Assembly: GCA_027493625.1 (NCBI GenBank)
Contig: JAOSKM010000002.1
Coordinates: forward strand, 682,001 to 746,000
Source: Planctomycetota bacterium
GTDB lineage: Bacteria; Planctomycetota; UBA8742; UBA2392
Direction: 5' to 3'
Length of the DNA: 64,000 nucleotides
In this document: positions 52,259 to 60,821 of the stretch, piece by piece
How the letters are laid out: each line of letters opens with the position of its first letter
Position numbering within the stretch: position 1 is the stretch's first letter
Notes under the pieces: model-generated
What the model was told of the DNA's origin: nothing
The model's database searches: none
What the model saw: the letters and a program-made list of their open reading frames with translations, nothing else
Position numbers and translations under genes: made by a program

Positions 52259-53617
52259 ATGCCTGACGATGCCGCCGAGCCGGTAGCCTTCTCCAGCCAC
52301 CTCGATGAGCTGCGCAAGCGGCTGATCTGGTCGCTGATCGGCGTGTTCATCGCTTTCTCATTTGTCTTCGCCACCTTCGCCGACGACATCGTGCGTTACA
52401 TCCTCGATATCGCCGTCGCCAGCCGCGACGGCCACCGCATCCAGTTCGTCGTCATCAACCCCATGGAAACCTTCAGCACCACCATGCGCGTCAGTCTGTA
52501 CGCGGCCGTGGTGTTTGCTTACCCGTGGGTGATGCTGCAGGCCTACCTGTTCATAGCGCCCGGCCTGTATCGCCACGAGCGCAGCTTCTTCCGTTTTGCC
52601 ATTCCCTCGATTTTTGTGCTGTTCATGGGCGGCGCGGCGTTCGGGCGCTACCTGCTGCTGCCTATCAGCATTCCGTTCCTGCTGGAGTTCAACGTCAACG
52701 AGTTCGGCGTGCGGGAAAACTACACCCTCGGCCAGTACCTGGGGCTGGTCTTCGCCATGACCTTCGGCCTTGGCTTCATCTTCCAGATTCCGCTGATCGT
52801 GGCGCCGCTGATCCGCTTCGGCCTGCTGTCGCCCGAGTTCTTCAAGAGCAAACGACGCTACACGCTGCTGATCGCCGTGATCATCGGCGCCGTGGTTTCG
52901 CCCACCGGCAGCCCGATCGACATGCTGCTGGCCGGCCTGCCGGTGTTCTTCCTGGTGGAGGGCGGGGTCTGGATCGGCCGACTGTGGAAGCGCCGGGTGC
53001 TGAAACGCGCCGAGAAAGAGGCGCTGGCCGCGGCCGAGCGCGGCGAGAAAGTGGACCCGGAGGCGCTGGTGGGCGGGCTGGCGGTTGACCTGGAGAAGAA
53101 GCTGCTCGAGTTCAGCCAGGGCGGGGCGCGCAAGTTCGCGCGCGAGCTGGTGGCTGGCTTCCGCGAAAGCGGCAAGGACATCGAGACGATCTTCGACGAC
53201 GACTACAAAGACAGCGACAAGCCGCCGGTAGAAGTGAAGCTCAAGCCCCGCAAGCCGAAGTTCGAGCAGGAAACGGCAACGGCGAGTGCCGAGTCCCGTG
53301 TCCCGAGTCCCGTGTCAACAGCGACTGCGGAGCAGCCATCCGAACCGCAAGACACGGGACCCGGGACCCGGGACACAGGACTTGCCGCAACCGACCCGGG
53401 ACCCGGGACACGGGACGCTGGACAAGCGGTACCCGACACGGAACAGGACTACCCCGACCGTCCCTGGGACGAAAACGTAGACGAGCAGCTGGCCCGCTAC
53501 ATCGAGGACCGCATCAGCCAGCGCATGGAGCAGTTCTTCGAGCGCGAGCTGCGCCCCTGGATGGACCGCATCGAGCACGAGCTGCAGGACCGCAACGGCA
53601 ACGGAAAGCACGAGTAG
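52259..53617 (+). CDS. tatC: Twin-arginine translocase subunit TatC with long C-terminal extension
   Basis: Core of the Tat pathway that exports folded proteins. The first 250 residues match TatC: FSSHLDELRKRLIWSLIGV, the periplasmic loop with FVVINPMETF, six predicted TM helices, and IGAVVSPTGSPIDMLL. The remaining 200 residues are extra and mostly soluble: a helical part (AEKEALAAAERGEKVDPEAL), a Pro/Thr-rich stretch encoded by a repeat (residues about 340-385, TGPGTRDTG) and a final amphipathic segment. The repeat lies inside the frame without breaking it. 452 residues against the usual 250. tatA is not in the window. Confidence 0.9.
   Translation: MPDDAAEPVAFSSHLDELRKRLIWSLIGVFIAFSFVFATFADDIVRYILDIAVASRDGHRIQFVVINPMETFSTTMRVSLYAAVVFAYPWVMLQAYLFIAPGLYRHERSFFRFAIPSIFVLFMGGAAFGRYLLLPISIPFLLEFNVNEFGVRENYTLGQYLGLVFAMTFGLGFIFQIPLIVAPLIRFGLLSPEFFKSKRRYTLLIAVIIGAVVSPTGSPIDMLLAGLPVFFLVEGGVWIGRLWKRRVLKRAEKEALAAAERGEKVDPEALVGGLAVDLEKKLLEFSQGGARKFARELVAGFRESGKDIETIFDDDYKDSDKPPVEVKLKPRKPKFEQETATASAESRVPSPVSTATAEQPSEPQDTGPGTRDTGLAATDPGPGTRDAGQAVPDTEQDYPDRPWDENVDEQLARYIEDRISQRMEQFFERELRPWMDRIEHELQDRNGNGKHE
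53280..53420 (+). repeat. GACCCGGGACACGGGAC repeats inside tatC
   Basis: GAGTCCCGTGTCCCGAGTCC-type words (53288-53314) face GGGACCCGGGACCCGGGACA-type words (53355-53379) and GACCCGGGACCCGGGACACG-type words (53395-53415). In the tatC frame they read as a Pro/Gly/Thr/Arg-rich linker. They look like an intergenic repeat family that has inserted in frame. Confidence 0.75.
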
Positions 53618-54067
53618 GCGAACTGGGTGGCGCCGACAATCCTGTCGGCGGTCGCGCCGATTCTGGCGCGACGATGTCGGCTTCGCTCCACTCAGCCGGC
53701 CCGACAAGATTGTCGGGCCCACCCCAATGGCAGCTATCGATGTCCAACAGTTACCGGCAGTTTTTTGTGGCAGTACCTTTGGTGTTTTCGTGTTTTCGTG
53801 GCCCATTGACGCGAAGAGCGCGAAGCTCGCGAAGAACAGCGTGTGCTTGCACGCGGACCGTTGCAGACCTTCGTGGCCCTTGGTGGCGCTTCGTGGTTCA
53901 CCTGTAGTTGCTTCTCGTAATCCGGTATGCTTCGGCCAGGTTTGCAGTGGCACGGGCATTCTTGCCCGCGCAAGCATTGGAACACGAAGGAGCGCAGAGA
54001 CATTCGCCCCCTTCGCTTCTTCGCGTAAAAGGACGAAGTTTCCCGCACCTCAAGGAGCAGCCGTCTC
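53618..54067. repeat. Repeat-filled gap before kdsC
   Basis: No gene is seen in 450 bases. Palindromes CCGACAATCCTGTCGG (about 53634-53649) and CCGACAAGATTGTCGGG (about 53702-53718), the word TTTGGTGTTTTCGTGTTTTC (about 53778-53797), GCGAAGAGCGCGAAGCTCGC (about 53812-53831), CCTTCGTGGCCCTTGGTGGC (about 53868-53887) and GGGCATTCTTGCCC (about 53957-53970) occur in turn. The kdsC ribosome binding site (AAGGAG) is near 54053. Confidence 0.7.
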
Positions 54068-54625
54068 ATGAGCATCACCACCGATGAATGGCGCAACGTC
54101 AAACTCTTCGTCTGCGATGTGGACGGCGTGCTGACCGACGGCACCGTGATCTACGGCCCCGACGGCGAGCTGGCCAAACCCTTCTACATCCGCGACGGCA
54201 TGGGCCTGCGCCTGCTTGAGGCCGCGGGCGTGCGCGTCTGCATCATCACCAGCGAAGACAGCCCCGTGGTCGCCGGCCGTGTCAAACGCCTGATGCTCAG
54301 CGCCTACAAGCCGGGCATGAAGCGCAAGGGTGAGGCGCTGAAGGGCCTGATGAAGCAGTTCGGCGCCGAGGCAATGCAGACCGTCTACGTGGGCGATGAC
54401 GTGAATGACGCCGAAGCCTTCGAGGTCGCGGGCATCCCCTGCGCACCGGGCGACGCCTCAAGTTTCGCCATTGAACGCGCGCGCCACGTGACCGGCAAAC
54501 CTGGCGGGCGCGGCGCCGTGCGCGAGCTGGCCGACCTGGTGATCGCCAGCAAGGGGCTCGATCCCGACCAGCTCTGGCGCGGCATCCACCGCGCCGCGGA
54601 ATCCCACGACGCAGGCTCAGTCTGA
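54068..54625 (+). CDS. kdsC: KDO 8-phosphate phosphatase (HAD family)
   Basis: HAD-superfamily hydrolase of the KdsC type that releases phosphate from KDO 8-phosphate, the step after KdsA. Motif I is CDVDGVLTDGTV, motif II ITSEDSPVVAGR (Ser for phosphate), and motif III/IV VGDDVNDAEAF; the IRDGMGLRLLEAAGVRV segment is typical of the tetrameric cap-less class. 185 residues is normal. kdsA lies 52 kb away. The stop codon abuts the stop of the convergent sulP gene, so terminators must lie inside coding sequence. Confidence 0.85.
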   Translation: MSITTDEWRNVKLFVCDVDGVLTDGTVIYGPDGELAKPFYIRDGMGLRLLEAAGVRVCIITSEDSPVVAGRVKRLMLSAYKPGMKRKGEALKGLMKQFGAEAMQTVYVGDDVNDAEAFEVAGIPCAPGDASSFAIERARHVTGKPGGRGAVRELADLVIASKGLDPDQLWRGIHRAAESHDAGSV

Positions 54626-56367
54626 TCAGGCCGCCCGGTTCAGCCCGGGCGGTGTTTCGCTTAGCGCCTGCACCGCGCGCTGCGTGCTCAGGAACACGCG
54701 GCCGGGGGCGAGGTGCTGTGTGAATCCGACCTTGTCGAAGCGGTCCATCACCGGGCCCTTTACCTCGGCCAGGTGCAGGGTGATGCCCAGGCCGCGCAGG
54801 GTGTGGGCCAGGCTTTCCAGGGCTTCCAGCGCGCTGGCGTCCACGCTGTTGACCGCGCTGAAGATCAGCACGATGTGCCGCAACTCGGGCTGCTCGGCGA
54901 CCTGCCTGGTCAGGCGGTCCACGATGTTGCGTGTGTTCGCGAAGAACAGGCTCTCGTCGATGCGCACCAGCAGCAGCCCGGGGAAGGTCTCCACCGCGTG
55001 GCGCTTCACGTTGCGGAAGTGCTCGCTGCCCGCCAGGCGGCCCACCACCGCGATGTGCGGCCGGCTGCTGCGCGCGATGTAGGCCAGCAGCGAGGCGCCC
55101 ACGCCCACGCCGATGCCGATCTCCACGCCCAGGCCCAGCACGGCCGCGATCGTCACGCCCATCAGCGCGCCGTCGGCCTTGCTGTAACGCCACAGGCGCA
55201 GCAGCTCTTTGAAGTTCACCAGTCCCGCGACCGCGACGATCACCGTGGCCGCCAGCACCACCTGCGGCAGGCTGGCGAACATGGGCGCTAAAAACAGCGC
55301 GATGGCGGCGATCAGCGCCGCGGTGATCAGGCTTGCCAGGCCGGTGTTGGCGCCGGCGTCGTAGTTCACCACCGAGCGGCTGAACCCGCCGGTGACCGGG
55401 AAGCCGCCCGTGAAGCCGCTCGCCACGTTGGCCGCGCCCAGGGCCAGCAGCTCCTGGTTCGGCTCAATGGTCTGCCTGCGCTTGGCGCCCAGGGAGCGCC
55501 CGACCGACACGCTTTCCACGTAGCCCGCCAGCACGATCGCCAGCGCGGCCGGCACCAGCGCGCCGATCACCGGCAGGTCCAGCGACGGCAGCGTCAGGCC
55601 CGGCAGGCCGGTGGGGAATTCGCCCACCACCTTCACGCCGAAGCGCGCATCCAGGCCGAAGAAGAAGATCGCGCCCATACCCGCCAGCACCAGCAGGGCG
55701 GGGCCGATGCGCGACACCAGTTGCGCGGCGCCCGCGGACAAGCCGATGCGCTTCAGCAGCTTGCGCAGCGGGCTGCGCATCAGCACCAGCAGCGCGATTG
55801 CCGCCGCACCCATGGCCAGCGTCACCCAGTTGGTGCCGGGCAGCGCATTGGCCAGCGACAGCACCGCTTCATAAGGAAGGTGCCCGGCCGCGGCCTGCAC
55901 GCCGAAGATGTGCTTGAGCTGGCTGATCACGATCAGAATGCTGGAGCCGGTGATGAAGCCCGCCACTACGGGGTGAGAAAGCAGGTTGGCGACAAAGCCT
56001 GCGCGGAATGCGCCCAGCACCAGCTGGATCACGCCGGTCATCACCGCCAGCAGCAGCGCCAGCTTGATGTATTGCTCTGAATAGGGCTCGGCGAAGGGGG
56101 CCAGCGCCGTTGCGGTCATCAGGCTCAGCACCGCCACCGGGCCGACGCTCAGTACGCGGCTGCTACCCAGCAGGCCGTAAACGAACAGGGGCACGATGCT
56201 GGCGTACAGGCCGTATTCGGGGGCAAACCGGCGAGCATGGCGTAGGCCAGGCTCTGGGGAATCAGCATGACGGTGACGATCAGGCCGGCGGTGATGTCGC
56301 CGCCGAGGTTCTTGCGTTCGTAGCGGAACAGCCAGTTGGTGAAGGGCAGGAGGTTCTGGAGTTTCAT
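54626..56367 (-). CDS. SulP family anion permease with STAS domain, frameshifted
   Basis: Inner-membrane anion transporter of about 580 residues. The N-terminus [50 protein letters not shown] has AAGGAA upstream; one G is missing from the run at 56219-56223, after which [29 protein letters not shown] continues. About 12 membrane spans are followed by a STAS domain ([34 protein letters not shown] with the conserved Ser). SulP proteins carry sulfate, bicarbonate or chloride; sulfate is favoured here because the next operon is sulfur-related. Confidence 0.85.
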
Positions 56368-56386
56368 AGTCTTTCCTTACTGCGTG

Positions 56387-56401
56387 CGGGCGTGACGCCC
56401 G
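56387..56401. terminator. Hairpin between arsR and sulP
   Basis: CGGGCGTGACGCCCG lies between the end of arsR and the start of sulP on the leftward strand. It could attenuate read-through from arsR into sulP; no T-tract follows. Confidence 0.4.
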
Positions 56402-56406
56402 GGTGC

Positions 56407-56745
56407 TTACGCGATGGCCTGCAGGTCCTGGCCGAGCTTCTTGGCAATGCTGCTGCACATCAGGTCGCAGAGCTGGAAGACGCTGTCGTCACTGATGCTG
56501 TAGACCGTGAACAGGCCGTCCTTGCGGCGGTTGACGTAGCCCGCGTCGGCGAGCTGCGAAAGGTGCTTGCTGACGTTGGCCTGGCTGAGGCTGGTGCTTT
56601 CCACCAGCTCGTTGACGTTCTGCTCGCGGCTCATCAGCGAGTTCAGCAGGGCCAGCCGGGCGGGCTCTCCCAGCAGCTTGAAGCGGGCGGCAACCAGGCC
56701 GAGTGCCGCGGGGCTGAGGGGTTTGTTTTCCTTTTTACGTGCCAT
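56407..56745 (-). CDS. ArsR/SmtB family repressor, candidate sulfur sensor
   Basis: 112-residue winged-helix repressor. The DNA-binding helix is STSLSQANVSKHLSQLADAGYV, with the beta-wing RRKDGLFTVYSIS. Cys93 and Cys97 (LCDLMC) lie in the last helix, a position used for metal or persulfide sensing in this family; the other half of a BigR/SqrR-type Cys pair is not obvious. It is divergent from two persulfide-dioxygenase genes and shares a palindrome with them, so it probably represses both itself and the sulfur operon until sulfide or persulfide arrives. sulP follows and may be co-transcribed. Confidence 0.88.
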   Translation of the reverse strand: MARKKENKPLSPAALGLVAARFKLLGEPARLALLNSLMSREQNVNELVESTSLSQANVSKHLSQLADAGYVNRRKDGLFTVYSISDDSVFQLCDLMCSSIAKKLGQDLQAIA

Positions 56746-56777
56746 GGGTCGCTCCTTGAAATTTCGTGCTTCCGCCT

Positions 56778-56811
56778 ATTGACTATATAACCATCAGGGA
56801 ATATAGTCAAT
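56778..56811. promoter_or_regulatory. Symmetric divergent promoter and operator
   Basis: A perfect 11-bp inverted repeat, ATTGACTATAT at 56778-56788 and ATATAGTCAAT at 56801-56811, separated by 12 bases. Rightward it gives -35 TTGACT (56779-56784), 17-bp spacer, -10 TATAGT (56802-56807). Leftward it gives -35 TTGACT (56810-56805), 17-bp spacer and -10 TATAGT (56787-56782). The two promoters use the same bases, and the palindrome is also a typical ArsR-family operator. Confidence 0.85.
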
Positions 56812-56864
56812 TCCATAGATGTTCCTATAGCAACACCGGAACACGGTAACAAAAGGAGAAAGAC

Positions 56865-58190
56865 ATGACTGCCATCGCGACCAAGCCGTTCATCAAGCAG
56901 GTCACCATCGAGGGGGAAGGCTGCCTGGGCTACATCATCGGCGACCGCGCCAGCGGCAAGGCCGCCATCATCGACCCCCGCCACGACCTGGTGGATGAAT
57001 TCCTGGCCATCCTGAAGAAGGAAGGCCTCAAGCTCGAGCTGGTGATCGACACCCACACCCACGCCGACCACCTGTCCGGCGCCGCTGACCTCAAGAAGCG
57101 CACCGGCGCGAAGTACGGCATGATCCAGGGCACCCTGGTTGAGCCCGCCGACAAGGCGTTCGCCGACGGCGAGGTCTATCACCTCGGTGAAACCGAGTTG
57201 CGCGTCATCGCCAGCCCGGGACACACCCCGGACAGCCTGACCGTCTACGTCGACGGCAACCTGTTCACCGGCGACACCATGCTGATCGGCGGCTCCGGCC
57301 GTACCGACTTCATGGGCGGCGACGCCGGCGAGCTGTACGACAGCTTCCAGAAGTTCAGTGAATTCGGCGACGACGTGACCGTGTGGCCGGGCCACGACTA
57401 CCAGGGCCGCACACACAGCACGCTGGGCAAAGAGCGCGAGCACAACCTGATCTTCACGCTCGGCACCCGCGAGGCGGTGGTCGAGAAGCTTTCCGTGCGC
57501 GGCCCGCTGCCGCAGGGCATGGCCGAGATCCTGACCTTTAACCGCAAGGGCACCGACAGCGCCTCGCACATCGAGTGCAAGACCGTGCACGAGATGCTGA
57601 AGGATGACCCGCACGCCCTGCAGATCGTGGACGTGCGCAGCGCGCTGGAGTTCAGCGGCGACCACATCGAGGGCGCCTGGAACATCCCGCTCGAGGAACT
57701 GGAAAAACGCGTCACCGAGCTGAACACCGCCAAGGGCACCGTGGTGCTGACCTGCGCCACCGGCAACCGCGCCCTGATGGCCAGCCAGATCCTGCAGCGC
57801 CGCAAGTTCAACAACTTCAAGATCATGGACAGCGGCATGAACGGCTGGATCAAGAAGAAACTGCCCTACAACAAGGGCCGCCGCGTGCTCAGCCTGATGC
57901 GCCAGGTGCAAATCGGTGCAGGCCTGCTGGTGCTGCTTGGCATGGTGCTGGGGACCTTCGTGAATCCCTGGTTCTACGTCATCAGCGCGTTCGTGGGGGC
58001 AGGCCTCACCGTCGCCGGCACCACCGGTTTCTGCGGCATGGCGCTGGTGCTGATGCAGCTGCCCTGGAACAAAGTCGCGCCAACACCGGGCGGCGGCACC
58101 AGCGGCGGCTGCAGCGTGGGAGGCACGGCCTCCGGCGGCTGCGGAGTCGGCGGCGGGGCCGTCAGCGGCGGCTGCTCAGTCGGCGGCTAA
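56865..58190 (+). CDS. Persulfide dioxygenase-like MBL protein with rhodanese and membrane tail
   Basis: 441-residue fusion. The metallo-beta-lactamase part (residues 10-240) has THTHADH at 63-69, GHTPDSL, FTGDTMLIGG and WPGHDY, as in ETHE1/Blh persulfide dioxygenases. A rhodanese domain follows (about 245-335) with Cys297 in VVLTCATGNRA. Next is a DUF2892-like pair of TM helices (GAGLLVLLGMVLGTFVNPW, FVGAGLTVAGTTGF) and a tail of three GGCSVGG-like repeats. It should oxidise low-molecular persulfides in the cytoplasm and hand sulfur to the rhodanese site. GGAG precedes the ATG. Under the ArsR palindrome. Confidence 0.9.
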   Translation: MTAIATKPFIKQVTIEGEGCLGYIIGDRASGKAAIIDPRHDLVDEFLAILKKEGLKLELVIDTHTHADHLSGAADLKKRTGAKYGMIQGTLVEPADKAFADGEVYHLGETELRVIASPGHTPDSLTVYVDGNLFTGDTMLIGGSGRTDFMGGDAGELYDSFQKFSEFGDDVTVWPGHDYQGRTHSTLGKEREHNLIFTLGTREAVVEKLSVRGPLPQGMAEILTFNRKGTDSASHIECKTVHEMLKDDPHALQIVDVRSALEFSGDHIEGAWNIPLEELEKRVTELNTAKGTVVLTCATGNRALMASQILQRRKFNNFKIMDSGMNGWIKKKLPYNKGRRVLSLMRQVQIGAGLLVLLGMVLGTFVNPWFYVISAFVGAGLTVAGTTGFCGMALVLMQLPWNKVAPTPGGGTSGGCSVGGTASGGCGVGGGAVSGGCSVGG

Positions 58191-58267
58191 CTGAAACCGG
58201 CCGGTGGTCAGCCAAAGCGCTGGCCACCGGCCCAGGTTTCCGGGTCTGCGCCGTCTACCGGTCTGAT

Positions 58268-58361
58268 GGCCACGAAAACACGAAAACACAAAAGGCACCA
58301 CACAAAAAGGACAAGGCAGTCTTTCGTGGCTTTCCTTTTGTGATTTTGTGTTTTTGTGGCC
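58268..58361. repeat. Inverted repeat of the CACGAAAACAC word
   Basis: GGCCACGAAAACACGAAAAC.. at 58268-58295 faces CCTTTTGTGATTTTGTGTTT.. at 58334-58361, a 28-bp imperfect inverted repeat of the same family as at 27.4 kb. It lies in the 307-base gap between the two persulfide-dioxygenase genes; no gene is seen there. Confidence 0.75.
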
Positions 58362-58497
58362 CCTACCATCGGGCGTCAGCACAGTCTGTCGCGCACTCGC
58401 TGAAGCGTTTCTGACTTGCCCGGCGGGAAGCGAAACTGCCGCCTCGACGTTTCCTGTATGGGCCCCGAAGCTATCGTGGAGCACCAAGGAGAAGCAC

Positions 58498-59586
58498 ATG
58501 CCCGTTGCTACGCTGGAGATGAAGGTCGTTGACTTCGGCCGTGACTGCAAGACCTACCTGCTGTGGGACGCCGCCAGTAAAGAGGCCGCGCTGATCGACC
58601 CGCGCTTCGACTACACGGCGGCGTACCTGAAAGAGCTGCAGGGCGCGGGCCTGAAGCTGAAGTACGCGATCGATACCCACACCCACGCCGACCACCTGTC
58701 CGGCGCCGACCGCCTGCGCAACCTGACCGGCTGCGCGATCGTGATGAGCGAGCACACCAAGTCCAAGGTCGCCGATTACAAGGTAAGCGACGGGGAGAAA
58801 CTCAAGCTCGGCGAGCACGAGCTGACCTTCGTGCTGACCCCCGGCCACACGCCCGACAGCATGAGCATCTTCGACGGCGCGCGCGTCTACACCGGCGACA
58901 CCCTGTTCATCGGCAGCGCCGCGCGCACCGACTTCATGGGCGGCGACGCCGGCAAGCTGTACGACAGCTTCCGCAAGCTGGAGGCGCTGGGCAAAGACGT
59001 CGAGGTCTGGCCCGGCCACGACTACAACGGCAAGCACAGCAGCACCATCGCCGCCGAGCTGCAGAACAACCCGCACTTCAAGGCCGACAAGGACGGTCTC
59101 AAGGCCATGCACCGCATGAAGGGCGAGCTGCCGGCCAACATGGCCGAAATCCTGAGCTTCAACAGCGAGGCCGGCCTGCCGGAAGACAAGATCATCCGCC
59201 CCGCCGACGTTGCGAAGCTGGGCACGCCGGGCAAGGACTTCACCCTGCTGGATTCGCGCTTTATCGACGAGTTCGAGGCCGGGCGCATCGAGGGCGCGGT
59301 GCTGATCCCGCTGCCGGAAATGCGCGATCGCTGGGCCGAGGTCGAGAAGCTGCCGCACCCCATCGTGAGTGTCTGCCGCAGCGGCGTGCGCGCCACCATG
59401 GCGATGATGACCGCGCGCCACGCCAACGATAAGGACTGGCTGCTGCTGGAAGGCGGCATGCAGGCCTGGCAGAAAGACGGCAAGCCGATGGTCAGCGACA
59501 GCGGCAAGCCGGACGTGATCAATTCAAAGTTCGCCACCGGGGGCAGCTGCGCCGCCGGCGGCGGGACATGCTCGACTGTGGGGTAG
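58498..59586 (+). CDS. Second persulfide dioxygenase-like MBL-rhodanese protein
   Basis: 362-residue paralogue of the previous gene, without the membrane part. The metal motif THTHADH is at residues 60-66, with GHTPDSM, YTGDTLFIG and WPGHDY following; the rhodanese domain has Cys293 in VSVCRSGVRAT, an active-site loop closer to the classical form. The C-terminus (GGSCAAGGGTCSTVG) again carries Cys spaced by Gly. AAGGAG lies six bases before the ATG. The two proteins probably form a soluble and a membrane-bound version of one sulfur-oxidising step. Confidence 0.9.
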   Translation: MPVATLEMKVVDFGRDCKTYLLWDAASKEAALIDPRFDYTAAYLKELQGAGLKLKYAIDTHTHADHLSGADRLRNLTGCAIVMSEHTKSKVADYKVSDGEKLKLGEHELTFVLTPGHTPDSMSIFDGARVYTGDTLFIGSAARTDFMGGDAGKLYDSFRKLEALGKDVEVWPGHDYNGKHSSTIAAELQNNPHFKADKDGLKAMHRMKGELPANMAEILSFNSEAGLPEDKIIRPADVAKLGTPGKDFTLLDSRFIDEFEAGRIEGAVLIPLPEMRDRWAEVEKLPHPIVSVCRSGVRATMAMMTARHANDKDWLLLEGGMQAWQKDGKPMVSDSGKPDVINSKFATGGSCAAGGGTCSTVG

Positions 59587-60821
59587 AGAACAAGGGGACT
59601 GTCCCCGCAGTTGGGGACTGTCCCCGTCTTCGAGCCTGGCGTCGAACAGCGAGTTACCAATAACCAATTTTCAATTGGCTGGCGTGCAGTAGCGCGGACA
59701 TTCTTGTCCGCGCTTTGAAACTGCATAGGCCACGCGGGAGCGCGAAGGCGCCAGGAGCCTCGCGGCACTTGAGCGCGACTCGTGTTCAGGGGGCGTCAGA
59801 CAACGCTGTGGCGCACCCTGGCGCCTTGGCGTTGTTTGCCGCTCAGCCCCACAAGTGACCGCCGAGCACCAATCAGCCCTCCGCGCCTCCGCGTGGCCTT
59901 AAGTAGTTCTTCGTGAACCTTCGTGCCCTTAGTGGGCAACCGCAGTTGCTTTCCAACCCGGGCGCGGCGCACGAAAGCCAACTGCAAAGGCGTTTGCCCA
60001 CGAAGCCACACGAAGTTCACTAAGAACTGCAACGGCATTAGCAACGCGAAGGAACTAAGAAGCGAAGAGTCCTTCGTTGTTCGAAACCGGTTTCTGTTCA
60101 GGGACGGGGATTCAACGCCAGGACGTAAAGAACGCCACGGCCTTCGCGTTACTCGCCTGACCATCGGCCGAACGACGGGCCGTAACGAAGGAGCCGTGGC
60201 GCGACTTGGCGGCCTGGCGTTGATCGCCGATCAGCCCCACAAGTGACCGCCGAGCACCAATCAGCCCTTTGCGCCTCCGCGCCTCCGCGTGGCCTGAAGT
60301 AGTTCTTCGTGAACCTTCGTGTCCTTGGTGGGCAACCGCAGTTGCTTTTCAAAGCGTGCGCGGCGCGCGCAAGGCGAACTGCAAAAAGCGATTGCCCACG
60401 AAGCCACACGAAGTTCACGAAGCACTTCAAACTGCATAGGCCACGCGGGGGCGCGAAGGCGCCAGGAGCCTCGCGGCACTTGAGCGCGACTCGTGTTCAG
60501 GGGGCGTCAGACAACGCCGTGGCGCACCTTGGCGCCCTGGCGTTGTATGCCGCTCAGCCCCACAAGTGACCGCCGCGCACCATTCAGCCCTCCGCGCCTC
60601 CCCGTGGCCTGTTGCCGTTTGCTTTTTTGGGGATTTGACGACAGGGACAGTCCCCTTCGGGGGCAGTCACTGGCCTGCCTCGAAAAACTTTCGGCTGGCG
60701 AGGCGCTTGGTTACGGGCTTTGCGGGCGATTGCTGGTTGCTGTGCCGGAAAACATCCCGCACCCCCGATTTTTGTCGCACTGGTCGGGATACTGCCGGGG
60801 TGACCAGAACAGGAGTTCGCT
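59587..60821. repeat. Alternating X-X'-L repeat array
   Basis: 1,235 bases without a recognisable gene, made of one element repeated. After GGGGACTGTCCCC palindromes (59593-59625) and an ACCAATAACCAATTTTCAAT word (about 59657), the order is L (59716-59880), X (core GCAACCGCAGTTGC at 59936-59949), X' (59974-60035), L-like (60036-60260), X (core 60332-60345), X' (60374-60435), L (60433-60600) and the start of another X (60600-60620). L copies share GGCGCCAGGAGCCTCGCGGC and CCCCACAAGTGACCGCCG. X and X' are arms of one imperfect hairpin of about 80 bp. Frames here read the repeat, not proteins. Confidence 0.85.

Noticed and set aside
59796-60569. Repeated 70-120 residue frames in the array
   Set aside because: Equivalent frames in other copies of the element contain stops and shifts, so no shared protein is encoded.
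59716-60613. Possible CRISPR array because of regular repeats
   Set aside because: Repeats are long, imperfect and alternate in orientation; there are no uniform 25-40 base direct repeats with unique spacers, and no cas gene is nearby.
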